From Paenibacillus qinlingensis (GTDB lineage Bacteria; Bacillota; Bacilli; Paenibacillales; NBRC-103111): a DNA stretch of 64,000 nt. The position numbers and the translations under genes are program-made. The notes beneath the pieces are model-generated. The model saw only the letters and a program-made list of their open reading frames with translations. It searched no databases and had not been told where the DNA came from. The DNA lies in contig NZ_JABMKY010000008.1 in assembly GCF_013204845.1 (NCBI RefSeq), positions 1 through 64,000 on the forward strand, read 5' to 3'. Numbering within the stretch: position 1 is the first letter of the stretch; each line of letters opens with the position of its first letter. Shown here in pieces: positions 26,223 through 35,120 of the stretch.

Positions 26223-26254
26223 AAAAAGCATTTCTCGTTACAAGAAATGCTTTT
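26223..26254. terminator. bidirectional terminator
   Basis: AAAAGCATTTCT and AGAAATGCTTTT form a perfect stem with an eight-base loop, with A-runs and T-runs on both sides. It lies nine bases after the stop of the gene at 26263 and ends that minus-strand transcript. Confidence 0.88.
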
Positions 26255-26262
26255 ACTTTATC

Positions 26263-26565
26263 TCACCCAAGCTTGAATCTGAGCAGATGATCGGTCAATT
26301 GTTCTCTCTTTAAGATTTCAATCTGCTTGTCCCCGATTAGGTCGAAATGTGGATATTCATCACGAAGATGTATGTAAACTGGATTTAAACCATTCGCCAA
26401 GCACCATTCCTTCAATCGTTCCAGATCACAGCAGCCCACCTTAGTGATCGTCTTCACTCCTGGAAAGCGAGGCTCTACCCAATAATGCGTTAAGAAGGCA
26501 ATTTCCCCCTGTAAACATTTGTTTTTCCATTCATTCAGTTCATGTCTGGTTATTCCGAAAGCCAT
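26263..26565 (-). CDS. conserved small hypothetical protein
   Basis: The 100-residue soluble protein is rich in aromatic and charged residues (TRHELNEWKNKC, AFLTHYWVEPRFPG, VGCCDLERLKEWC, YPHFDLIG). The pattern is familiar from small uncharacterised Bacillota proteins resembling B. subtilis YneQ, but I am not certain of that link. It has four cysteines, two adjacent, and no membrane segment. AGGAGA precedes ATG 26565 and a strong terminator follows, so it is a genuine monocistronic gene. Function unknown. Confidence 0.75.
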   Translation of the reverse strand: MAFGITRHELNEWKNKCLQGEIAFLTHYWVEPRFPGVKTITKVGCCDLERLKEWCLANGLNPVYIHLRDEYPHFDLIGDKQIEILKREQLTDHLLRFKLG

Positions 26566-26763
26566 GTCATCAATCTCCTATTCGGTGCAAACGTCGCCCC
26601 AGCGACTCTTCAGATCGTAGTATAAAGCTATTGTTCACCGTTAACCTATTAACATAATCAAAATTTAGATATTTTTTAAAAGTAACCTTAAAATGCTACT
26701 ATTCTATTTATTTTCGTTGATCCCTTCTTGGAACTGTTGCTCCAATAATCTTTATGGAAGTGC

Positions 26764-26799
26764 AAGAAGCCAGCAAACGCAAAGGTTTGCTGGCTTCTT
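26764..26799. terminator. stem-loop after gene remnant
   Basis: AAGAAGCCAGCAAAC pairs with GTTTGCTGGCTTCTT around a six-base loop; the stem is perfect. T-runs are weak on both strands. It lies 14 bp past the stop of the decayed gene at 26813 and is probably its old terminator. Confidence 0.7.
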
Positions 26800-26812
26800 C
26801 GTAAAAATAGTC

Positions 26813-27230
26813 TTACTTCGTTATTCTTACATTATCAATATATAAGATGCCTGTGTCATTTCCGGCAACACCAAACGCCAATTTGTTAACATCCACCGCA
26901 GTCGTATCTTTGAAGCTGAACTGATTAGCCTTTTTCGCACCGCCCACATACACATCGTACTTTTTGGTAGTCGTATTCAGTACGACCTTAACATCGTACC
27001 ATTTGCCAGTGGTGATCGGCTCTAAAGCAGTAAGCGTCGTCCCGTCGTAGGCTCTCAAGTAACCGTTATTCAGGCCAATATGCACGGCAATTTTGCTTGT
27101 GCTGTCCACAATAAGGAAATCTTTCCAACTGGCTTCTTCTGGTAACGGTACCCCCAGTGGCCGTTGTTGTCCAGTTGGTCGGAGCTCCGCCTGCTGCCGA
27201 TCCATTATCACCTGCAACCGTGCTTGAAAT
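26813..27230 (-). pseudogene. decayed 3-prime remnant of a secreted carbohydrate-active protein
   Basis: The last 105 residues of the frame (from SWKDFLIVDSTSK) form the C-terminal part of a LamG/concanavalin-like beta-sandwich: GKWYDVKVVLNTTTKKYDVYV and LYIDNVRITK at the end. The preceding part in that frame (QQAELRPTGQQRP) is not protein-like, whereas another frame of the same DNA reads GDNGSAAGGAPTNWTTTATGG, the start of the same kind of domain. So a frameshift or deletion lies near 27150 and the catalytic part is missing altogether. The domain resembles the C-terminus of the giant protein at 60078. No start site or signal peptide remains. Confidence 0.75.
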
Positions 27231-27284
27231 AAGGAATAGATTTATTCATCATCAGTAACAAATTTATTTACTTTATGTTAGTCA

Positions 27285-27393
27285 AGGTGGACCTCCATCC
27301 AACTTCCGTCACTAGGTATCTTCGCTTCCAAATCCTCACCTTGTTATCGTGACACTGGTCACTTTCGAGAGATTTTTCGTAAGCTCTCCACCT
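27285..27393 (-). other. candidate structured RNA element
   Basis: On the minus strand AGGTGGA (27393-27387, overlapping the GH3 stop) can close with TCCACCT (27291-27285). Inside are GAGAG/CTCTC and GTGAC/GTCAC hairpins and a purine-rich stretch with GGTGAGG and ACCTAGTGACGG. This suggests a multi-branched fold rather than a simple terminator. It matches no riboswitch I recognise and could be a remnant of a mobile intron. Confidence 0.3.
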
Positions 27394-29905
27394 ATATAAG
27401 CTCAAAGTTAGCTTCTTTCACCACTTGAGAGCTCGGTCCAACGTAGACTTTGAAGTCACCTGCTTCGGCTTCATAACGGCGGTTTGCCGTATAGAACTTC
27501 AAATCCTCTTCCGTAATGGCAAACCGGACTTCCCGGCTTTCCTCCGGCTTCAAATAGATTTTCTCAAAGCGCTTCAGCTCCTTCACAGGTCGCACGGTGC
27601 TTCCATACAGATCTTGAATGTAAAGTTGAACGATTTCTTCGCCAGCATAATTCCCCGTATTGGTCACGATGACGCTTATGTTCAGCTTATCATTTCGAGA
27701 TAATTGAACTTTGTCCAGTTGGATATCTGAATAGGCGAAGGTTGTATAGCTAAGTCCATATCCGAAGGGATACAGGGGTTCATTTGGCGTATCTAAATAT
27801 TTAGAAACGAATTTTCGCGCTTTATTTGCCTCGTTAAGAGGCCTTCCCGTGTTGAAGTGATTGTAATACAGAGGTGCCTGACCCACCTTATAAGGGAAGC
27901 ACATTGTCAGTTTCCCGGACGGGTTATAATCACCGAACAATACATCCGCAATGGCGTTCCCCGCTTGTGAACCCAAGAACCAAGTTTCGACGATAGCATC
28001 CACATGACGATCGAACCAATCCAAGACAAGCGGTCTGCCGTTAGTTAGCACCATTATCGTTGGTTTACCCAGGTTCACGATCGCTTCGGCCAGTTGCTGC
28101 TGAACATCAGGAAGCGTAATATCCGCGCGGGAAGCCGCTTCCCCGGACATCGCGCTGTTCTCGCCTAGAGCGAGAATAACCACATCAGCCTTCTGAGCTA
28201 AAGCAACTGCTCTATCCATACCGCCTTCTATGCTGCTATTTACCCCACACCCTTCAGCGTACAACAAATTCTCCGAATCGATTCCTCTCTCCATAAGACC
28301 TTGCAGCAGCGTAACTGTATCATTGCCGTACCTTGAAAATTGCCAAGGTCCAAGCATATCTTTACTGGCCGCAAATGGTCCAATAACAGCAATTTTCTTC
28401 TTTCCTATGAGTGGAAGTACACCGTTATTTTTCAAAAGCACAATGGATTTCTGAGCAAGCTCGCGACTCTTTCTCAAGTGATCTGAATGGAAATGATATT
28501 CAATTTCTTTTTCCGGTCTAATATAGCGATAAGGATCATCCATGATGCCGATTTTAAATTTATACGTTAAAATACGCCGAACCGCCGCATCCAATTGCAC
28601 TTCCTTCACGACACCTTCCTCGACAAGCCGGGGAAGTCGATCGTAGTACAGTCTCGTCACCATTTCAATGTCCATCGTAGCGTCAATGGCCATTCTAGCA
28701 GCCGCCTCGGCATCCTTGGCAGCGCCATGAATTTGGATTTCGTCGATCGAGCCATAGTCGGAGATCAGCATGCCGTCAAAACCAAGTTCATCCCTCAATA
28801 TATCTTTCAGTAGATAAGAACTACCAGCCACTGGAACTCCTTGATAAATGTTGAATGCGTTCATCACCGATCCAGCACCTGCCTCAAGCCCTGCTTGAAA
28901 AGGAGGCAAATATACGTTGCGTAAGGTGCCTTCAGAAATATCTACCGTATTGTAATCTCTACCGCTCTCGGCTGCCCCATATGCAATGAAATGCTTCAAA
29001 CAAGCAATCAATGTCTCTTCGCTGAACAAGCTGTCACCCTGAAATCCTTCTACCTGAGCCTTGGCAATGAGCGAGCCTAGATAAGGGTCTTCGCCCGCTC
29101 CTTCTACCACACGTCCCCAGCGGGGATCCCGGGTAACATCCACCATCGGGCCATGATTATAGGTAATTCCGGAAGCGGTCGCTTCTTTGGCCGCAATGGC
29201 ACATGCTTGTTTGATCGCTTCTAGATCCCAACTACAGGACCATCCGAGAGGAACCGGAAATATAGTCTGATGCCCGTGAATAATATCAGCGTTAAAGAGC
29301 AGTGGAATCTTGTGCGGTGATTGTTCAACAGCAGTTTTCTGCAGCGCAAACACACGGCTGCTGTCAAAAGCACCCAGAATCGAGCCAACCTTTCCCTCCG
29401 CCACCAATTGCTCGGGAGGCGCAGAAGCTACATATGCGCCGAACGAGAAGTTGGAAGCGATGCATTGACTCATTTGACCGAGTTTATCTTGAACACTCAT
29501 TCTTCCAAGTAAGCTTTCGATTTCCCCTTGAATTTCTTCATCCGTTCGCGGTGCAATATGATCTTTCCGAAAAGGCGCAACGATTGCTATCAATTCTTCC
29601 GTAAAAGAGGTTCCCTTTCCTCTTTCACCTTGAACTTCCATCTCCCCCACGAATGGCAGCTTCAACTTTCCCGTAAACGTATCTTCTGCAAATTGCAGAT
29701 CTATGAGGATCGGTTCCGGAGAATATTTGGTCTGTCCCACCGCTATCAGACGATCTCCTTCAGCCTTGATTTCAACGATTCCAATTGACACCCAATAAGG
29801 TTCCGTACTCATAGCGAGTGTAATACCATCATTTTCTTCCACGTTAAAAACGATTTTCAATTTTAATTGATTCGTGATTACCTTGCAGTTCCATATGCCA
29901 ATCAT
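27392..29905 (-). CDS. GH3 beta-glucosidase-type glycosidase with extra N-terminal domain
   Basis: The 837-residue cytoplasmic protein is BglX-like from about residue 125: NADIIHGHQTIFPVPLG (205-221), VTRDPRWGRVVEGAGEDPY (257-275), KH at 304-305, and the nucleophile D383 in GMLISDYGS. An alpha/beta sandwich and a C-terminal fibronectin-III-like domain (about 735-830) follow. Residues 1-115 form a beta-rich domain of no family I recognise. AGGGGGA precedes ATG 29905. It is the last gene of the sulfatase-GH3-MFS operon, 30 bp after the MFS gene. Substrate could be beta-glucosides, xylosides or related; not resolvable. Confidence 0.9.
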   Translation of the reverse strand: MIGIWNCKVITNQLKLKIVFNVEENDGITLAMSTEPYWVSIGIVEIKAEGDRLIAVGQTKYSPEPILIDLQFAEDTFTGKLKLPFVGEMEVQGERGKGTSFTEELIAIVAPFRKDHIAPRTDEEIQGEIESLLGRMSVQDKLGQMSQCIASNFSFGAYVASAPPEQLVAEGKVGSILGAFDSSRVFALQKTAVEQSPHKIPLLFNADIIHGHQTIFPVPLGWSCSWDLEAIKQACAIAAKEATASGITYNHGPMVDVTRDPRWGRVVEGAGEDPYLGSLIAKAQVEGFQGDSLFSEETLIACLKHFIAYGAAESGRDYNTVDISEGTLRNVYLPPFQAGLEAGAGSVMNAFNIYQGVPVAGSSYLLKDILRDELGFDGMLISDYGSIDEIQIHGAAKDAEAAARMAIDATMDIEMVTRLYYDRLPRLVEEGVVKEVQLDAAVRRILTYKFKIGIMDDPYRYIRPEKEIEYHFHSDHLRKSRELAQKSIVLLKNNGVLPLIGKKKIAVIGPFAASKDMLGPWQFSRYGNDTVTLLQGLMERGIDSENLLYAEGCGVNSSIEGGMDRAVALAQKADVVILALGENSAMSGEAASRADITLPDVQQQLAEAIVNLGKPTIMVLTNGRPLVLDWFDRHVDAIVETWFLGSQAGNAIADVLFGDYNPSGKLTMCFPYKVGQAPLYYNHFNTGRPLNEANKARKFVSKYLDTPNEPLYPFGYGLSYTTFAYSDIQLDKVQLSRNDKLNISVIVTNTGNYAGEEIVQLYIQDLYGSTVRPVKELKRFEKIYLKPEESREVRFAITEEDLKFYTANRRYEAEAGDFKVYVGPSSQVVKEANFELI

Positions 29906-29935
29906 TTCGTTGTCCCCCTAGAATCCATTCAAATC

Positions 29936-31276
29936 TCAAACCCCTTCGCTTTGCATGGGCGTTTTCAGTGAATCCGATTCCTTATTTATAGAAAGCTTGA
30001 ACCATATCAGAATTCCGATGGAAAGTAAGCCTATCAGTAACATTAGTCCATACAAGTGCTGGTACGACGCTAGTATTTCTGTTTTTTTGTGCGTTTCGAG
30101 CAAGACCCCGCATACCGCTACAGAGATTGAACCGCCGCAAAACTGAATGAGCTGCATTAGTCCCATTCCCGAGCCGATGTGGGCCTTCATCAAAATTCGC
30201 GACGTTTCATTGTTCAGCGATGCGAGCGTAGCCGAAAATGCAGGCGAAAAACAAATGTAACCTATGAGTATTACAATTGGAGAAGCACCTAGCACAGTGC
30301 AAAATAGAAGCAATACGAAAACCATTACGGTGTGTCCGATGAACAAGAAGAGTAAATTGCCGTATCGATCGATCCATCGGCCGAAGTAGCGTGTCAAGAA
30401 GGCAGACAGTATGGCCCCTGGAGCTATCGTCACTCCGATTTTCATAGCCGAAAGGTTGAATACTTTCGCAAGTACCAGTGGCATCAGAAACAAGTTGCCG
30501 AGATTTAACATTAAAATACAAAATCCTATGACAATGAGTTTGCGATAAGCTTTACTCCTAAATAGATCAGGATTAATGAAAGTTTCTTTCCCTCTACTCA
30601 TATGCCAGGTATGAAGTACGATCGAAAGACAAAAGACCGCTAGCCAAATCACGGAAACCTGTGTCACCGTTAACAGCAAAGTAACCGCATTGACGACGGT
30701 TAAGGATGCACCGGGAATATCGAAGTGGAACCGTAAGGCGTTCTCCCTTGGAAGTAAGCTCAACAAAGCAGGAAGAATAACCAAAACAAGGCACGTTACC
30801 GCGAATAGTCCGTTCCAACCGAAGTATGCATTGACTAGTCCCCCGATTATCGGACCTAGTCCGAATGCCATCGCACTCCCTGCTGAAATCATAGCGATCG
30901 CCGACCCGCGTCTTTCTTTCGGAATGTAACGGCTAACCAGTACCAGACCAAGACCTGCCATTGTACCCGAGCCCATGGATTGAATAATTCGTGCCATCAA
31001 GAGCGTGTAAAAATCATTCGCGAAAAAGCCCAGTAAGGATGAAAGGCCGAGCACCAAAAGGCCAACCGTTAGCAGCTTTCTCATTGGCACAACGTCAGTT
31101 AGCCTGCTGTAAATAATGGTCGATAAAGCATAACCCAAGGAATAGCTCGAGATGACCCAAGATCCTTGATCAGCGCTAATATGTAGATCGTGAATAATAC
31201 TTGGGATTGAAACATTAAACATCGTTGTGTTCATAACAACGATAAACAAACCAATCGTCCAGACTGGCAACACCAT
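29936..31276 (-). CDS. MFS transporter (DHA2/EmrB-like)
   Basis: The 446-residue membrane protein has about 12-14 segments. The first half has the drug-efflux layout: NTTMFNVSIPSIIHDL after the first segment, WVISSYSLGYAL in the second, RIIQSMGSGTMAGLGLVL near 95-110 and an SRYIPKERRGSAIAM loop. It has no binding protein. It sits between two GH3 genes in a sugar operon, so it may export a monosaccharide or aglycone, or import an oligosaccharide, instead of conferring drug resistance. The start at 31276 lacks a strong ribosome site, so the N-terminus is uncertain. Confidence 0.85.
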   Translation of the reverse strand: MVLPVWTIGLFIVVMNTTMFNVSIPSIIHDLHISADQGSWVISSYSLGYALSTIIYSRLTDVVPMRKLLTVGLLVLGLSSLLGFFANDFYTLLMARIIQSMGSGTMAGLGLVLVSRYIPKERRGSAIAMISAGSAMAFGLGPIIGGLVNAYFGWNGLFAVTCLVLVILPALLSLLPRENALRFHFDIPGASLTVVNAVTLLLTVTQVSVIWLAVFCLSIVLHTWHMSRGKETFINPDLFRSKAYRKLIVIGFCILMLNLGNLFLMPLVLAKVFNLSAMKIGVTIAPGAILSAFLTRYFGRWIDRYGNLLFLFIGHTVMVFVLLLFCTVLGASPIVILIGYICFSPAFSATLASLNNETSRILMKAHIGSGMGLMQLIQFCGGSISVAVCGVLLETHKKTEILASYQHLYGLMLLIGLLSIGILIWFKLSINKESDSLKTPMQSEGV

Positions 31277-31362
31277 TTTTTCGTTGATCTACTTTCACAT
31301 CCTTTGTTCTATTTTCTTATCAAAGTCAGTGAAAGGGTTGCTCAAATAGTCATTTCTCTCAT

Positions 31363-33612
31363 TTATACGATCTCTTGTGCCGCAGATGCTTCGCTGAACA
31401 TGCCATGAATCTGATCTACCACTTCTTGCGAGTAACCATATGATTGCAGGGAACTCAGTATAATACGGATTGGCATGCCAAGTACGATAGGATACAGCGG
31501 GTTATCCTCATTTATTTTCATTTGGGACATTTGAGACATTACGAACTGGACTTTATCCGCATAGCGGCCGTCTTTCAACCATTCTTGTAGCGAGTGCTGC
31601 AGTGTTAACGGTTCTCTCAAATCTCCGGAAGATGTGAATGTAGTAGTCCCAAATAGACGGATATCACGGGAAGAAGCGCCGACGAGAATTTGGAATTCGC
31701 CGGATTCAACGGCAAACTTGCCAAGATGCTCAATGTAATGCGAGAAAGCGCGTTCATTCACTTCGATCTGTACGGACTTCGTTTCACCAGGAATAAGTTC
31801 GACTTTTGCAAAACCCTTCAGTTCCTTATCCGCTTTCAATACAGAGGATTTCACATCACGCACATATACTTGCACGACTTCTTTACCTGTACACTCACCG
31901 ACGTTCTTCACATCTACTGTAACCTTCAGTACATCGCCGTCCTTTAAGCTGTTGCTGGAAAGACGCAGATTTGAGTACTCGAACTCGGTATAAGAAAGGC
32001 CGTAACCGAACGCATATTTCACATCCAGCTTCTTCGTATCGTAGTAACGGTACCCGACAAAGATGCCTTCCGCGTATTTCACTTGCTTAATATTGCCCGG
32101 GAATGACAGGTATGACGGGTTATGCTCTAATGCCAACGGGAACGTCTCCGTTAGTTTTCCTGACGGGTTAACCTCTCCGAATAAAACGTTTGCAATGGCC
32201 GAACCTCCAGCTTGTCCTGGCAACCAAGCCTGCACAATGGCCTTTACCTGTGACTCATACGTACCGATATCTATCGCTGAACCGCTATTTACAACGATGA
32301 TCACGTTTGGATTGACTTTGGACACCGCATCAATCAGCCGCGTATGGTTGCGGGGTATGTTCAAGTCTTCACGGTCATATCCTTCACTCTCGATTTTTTC
32401 CGTTGTTCCGACGAAAATGATTACCGCATCCTGACCCGCTGCCAGCTCGCAAGCCTTCTTCAACAGCTCATCGTTATCCGTCTCATCGTAGCCTGCACCG
32501 TAAACGGTGTGAGCGAATTTGGAAATTTCCTGAAGAGGAATGTCCAGTAGGGCCGGGTTCATATGAGAGCTGCCGCCGCCTTGGAATCGAGGCGCTTCTG
32601 CGAACTTTCCTAATACCGCTATTTTGGCTTTCTTGACAAGAGGAAGAATGAAATCCTCGTTCTTAAGAAGCACAATCGCTTCTTCTGCCACTCTACGGGC
32701 AATTGCATGATGATGGTCCACATCAATCGATTGGACTTCCCTCTTATGCGCAAGCACCAGATGAATGACCTTCAGAATTCGGCGGACATGATCATCAAGC
32801 TGCTCAGCAGTAATCTGCTTGTTTCGATAAGCTTCCACTACTTCCGCATTACGGTGGCCCGGACCAGGCATTTCCAAATCAAGACCGTATTGAACGGACG
32901 CCACCTTGTCTACAGCAGCTCCCCAGTCAGACATGACCAAACCTTCAAAGCCCCATTCTTGCTTCAGAAGACCGTTCAAATACTTATCGTTGTTCGCCAT
33001 GTGTATACCATTTACTTTGTTATAGGAGCACATTATCGTCCACGGCTTAGCCTCATTAATTACCATTTCAAATGGAAGCATATAAAGCTCTCTTAAGGTC
33101 CGCTCGTCCACTTCAGAGCTGACAACCATTCGATTCGTTTCTTGTTCATTGGCCGCGAAATGTTTAATTGACGTCCCAACGCCACCCTCTTGTACACCTT
33201 TCACAAAGGAAGCCCCGATTTTACCCGTTAAAAAAGGATCCTCCGAGAAATACTCGAAGTTGCGCCCGCCAAGCGGAGAACGCTTGCCATTCATACCAGG
33301 TCCAAGAATAATTCCAACGTCGTAATATTGGCACTCCTCTGCAATCACTACACCCAACTCATGAATCAATGGCTCATTCCACGTAGCCGCCATCGCAGCC
33401 TCGATCGGAAAAGCCGTCGCAGGCTGCGTTTTCGAAAGCATCTCACCTGGCTCACTGGCCGTCGTGAGTCTCACACCGTGTGGCCCGTCGGTCAGTTTTA
33501 TAGAGGGAATATTCAACCGCTCAATCGCTTGTGTACGCCAAGGCGAGGCGCCGGCCAGCAAGCTGATTTTCTCTTCAACCGTCATTTTACCTATCAGTTC
33601 TTCTATGTTCAT
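31363..33612 (-). CDS. GH3 beta-glucosidase-type glycosidase
   Basis: The 749-residue cytoplasmic enzyme is of the BglB type: LTDGPHGVR (40-48), GMNGKRSPLGGRNFEYFSED (106-125), KHFAANEQE (150-158) and nucleophile D229 in GLVMSDWGA. The second domain and a fibronectin-III-like region follow, ending in a helical tail of about 90 residues. GAGGAGAAACAG precedes ATG 33612. It lies 48 bp downstream of the sulfatase gene. The different N-terminal make-up from the GH3 at 27392 implies a different linkage or substrate, perhaps acting one after the other after desulfation. Confidence 0.92.
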   Translation of the reverse strand: MNIEELIGKMTVEEKISLLAGASPWRTQAIERLNIPSIKLTDGPHGVRLTTASEPGEMLSKTQPATAFPIEAAMAATWNEPLIHELGVVIAEECQYYDVGIILGPGMNGKRSPLGGRNFEYFSEDPFLTGKIGASFVKGVQEGGVGTSIKHFAANEQETNRMVVSSEVDERTLRELYMLPFEMVINEAKPWTIMCSYNKVNGIHMANNDKYLNGLLKQEWGFEGLVMSDWGAAVDKVASVQYGLDLEMPGPGHRNAEVVEAYRNKQITAEQLDDHVRRILKVIHLVLAHKREVQSIDVDHHHAIARRVAEEAIVLLKNEDFILPLVKKAKIAVLGKFAEAPRFQGGGSSHMNPALLDIPLQEISKFAHTVYGAGYDETDNDELLKKACELAAGQDAVIIFVGTTEKIESEGYDREDLNIPRNHTRLIDAVSKVNPNVIIVVNSGSAIDIGTYESQVKAIVQAWLPGQAGGSAIANVLFGEVNPSGKLTETFPLALEHNPSYLSFPGNIKQVKYAEGIFVGYRYYDTKKLDVKYAFGYGLSYTEFEYSNLRLSSNSLKDGDVLKVTVDVKNVGECTGKEVVQVYVRDVKSSVLKADKELKGFAKVELIPGETKSVQIEVNERAFSHYIEHLGKFAVESGEFQILVGASSRDIRLFGTTTFTSSGDLREPLTLQHSLQEWLKDGRYADKVQFVMSQMSQMKINEDNPLYPIVLGMPIRIILSSLQSYGYSQEVVDQIHGMFSEASAAQEIV

Positions 33613-33659
33613 CTGTTTCTCCTCGAAGAATTTATTTAAAGTATACAGATATCTCTAGC

Positions 33660-35120
33660 TTATATGCCTAATCGAACATACTGCTCCGGCGGAGCTTCAT
33701 TTGCTTCCATAAGCTGCTTGAGCATTCGGATCATGTTTGTTTCGATGTGCTGATCTTGGATAGGATGCTTCTGAAACGGATCCTCGGCAACATCAAATAG
33801 CAATGTACCCAATGAGTGGAAATGGCTATACCCGGCTGCCTTGATCTTCAACGTTTGTATCCCCTTCGTAAAAGAGAACGGCTTTTGTAAACTGATCTCC
33901 TGCAGTTCCTTCAAGGAGAACCTGCTGCGCATATGAGTCGGCATCAGCGTGTAGTTGTATAACGGCGTATTATCCTTAGAAACCGGAGCACGCATATAGA
34001 CGTAGCGGCCATCCGTCACATTCACATGTGCGCCGTGCAATCCGTAAAGAGCGGCCTCTCGTACCGCAAGGTCACTGGCTATCGTTTCCTTAAGAACCTT
34101 TCCCTGCATATCCACGGGAACGTCCAGTCCAAAAAATTCCAGCAAAGTTGGAGCTAAGTCGATAGTCTGCACCAAGCTGTTCCTGCGTTCATTGCATTTT
34201 CCGCTTCGAGGGTCCCATATGAAAAGTGGCATATGGGCAATTTCATTGTAGAATGGCATGATCGTTTTGGCCCACCAGTCATGTTCCCCAAGCAAATACC
34301 CATGGTCGGTATTTACAATAAGCATTGTGTCCTTCCAAAGGTCCAATTCGTCCATGGTATCCAGCACTTTGCCGAGATAATGGTCGCACATGCTGACTAG
34401 GGCTGCATATTCAAACCGAACATGTTCGATTTCTTCCTTCGTTTCGTTTACTGGACCGTAAGGCGGCCAATCAAAATGTTTTCCGTCATACTCATGCGGA
34501 TATAAGTCACGATATTTTTGCGGTGCATAGAAAGGCTCGTGCGGGTCAAATGTTTCGATCTGAACGAACCATCGGTCCTCCCTATGATTCGTCCGTATAA
34601 ATTCCAAGCCCTTCTCCATCGTTTGCGCTTGCGGAAAATCCTGCTCTTCCCGCACATATTTACGATTCACCCAATCTTGCCGGATCAATGGGTTCATTTG
34701 CTTCATGGCGGCCATCTCCGGGATCTGCGGATCGGCAACCTCACCTTTCCATGGATCGCCTTCCTGCCCGCGAATCAGTTCATACGAGCTGTATCGGGTG
34801 TGGTAGGTGCCTCCGCCATCTTCCCAGTAATGCTGGTGATCGGTCACCAAATGCGAGTAAACACCATTCTTCTTGAGCAACTCTGGCATGGAGTCATCAA
34901 ATGGTTCTACCGGGCCCCAACTGCGGTGAAGAAAGTTGTATCGTCCCGTATGAATCTCCCGCCGCGCAGGCATACAAGGCATACTTCCCACATAGGCTTG
35001 GTCAAAAACAACCGTTTTCTCAGCTAACCTTGCAAAATTCGGTGCATGAACCCAATCGCTTCCGTAAGGAGGAAGCATATGTCTGTTTAACGTATCAAAC
35101 ATAAGCATAATAGCCTTCAT
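33660..35120 (-). CDS. cysteine-type sulfatase
   Basis: The 486-residue enzyme has the formylglycine signature C49-M-P-A-R53 in GSMPCMPARREIHTGR, N-terminal metal Asp in LMFDTLNR and a second metal cluster in IVNTDHGYLLGEHDWW near 275. It has no signal peptide. GGAGAGGATC precedes ATG 35120, which overlaps the histidine kinase stop by four bases, so regulator and enzyme genes are coupled. Cytoplasmic desulfation of an imported sulfated glycan is the likely role. The maturase must be elsewhere. Confidence 0.9.
   Translation of the reverse strand: MKAIMLMFDTLNRHMLPPYGSDWVHAPNFARLAEKTVVFDQAYVGSMPCMPARREIHTGRYNFLHRSWGPVEPFDDSMPELLKKNGVYSHLVTDHQHYWEDGGGTYHTRYSSYELIRGQEGDPWKGEVADPQIPEMAAMKQMNPLIRQDWVNRKYVREEQDFPQAQTMEKGLEFIRTNHREDRWFVQIETFDPHEPFYAPQKYRDLYPHEYDGKHFDWPPYGPVNETKEEIEHVRFEYAALVSMCDHYLGKVLDTMDELDLWKDTMLIVNTDHGYLLGEHDWWAKTIMPFYNEIAHMPLFIWDPRSGKCNERRNSLVQTIDLAPTLLEFFGLDVPVDMQGKVLKETIASDLAVREAALYGLHGAHVNVTDGRYVYMRAPVSKDNTPLYNYTLMPTHMRSRFSLKELQEISLQKPFSFTKGIQTLKIKAAGYSHFHSLGTLLFDVAEDPFQKHPIQDQHIETNMIRMLKQLMEANEAPPEQYVRLGI

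Noticed and set aside
29936-31276. Dedicated antibiotic-resistance efflux pump
   Set aside because: The family is right, but its place between two GH3 genes in a sugar operon makes transport of a pathway metabolite more likely.
34518-35027. 169-codon plus-strand frame opposite the sulfatase gene
   Set aside because: It is antisense to a sulfatase with all its motifs and has no family features or ribosome site.
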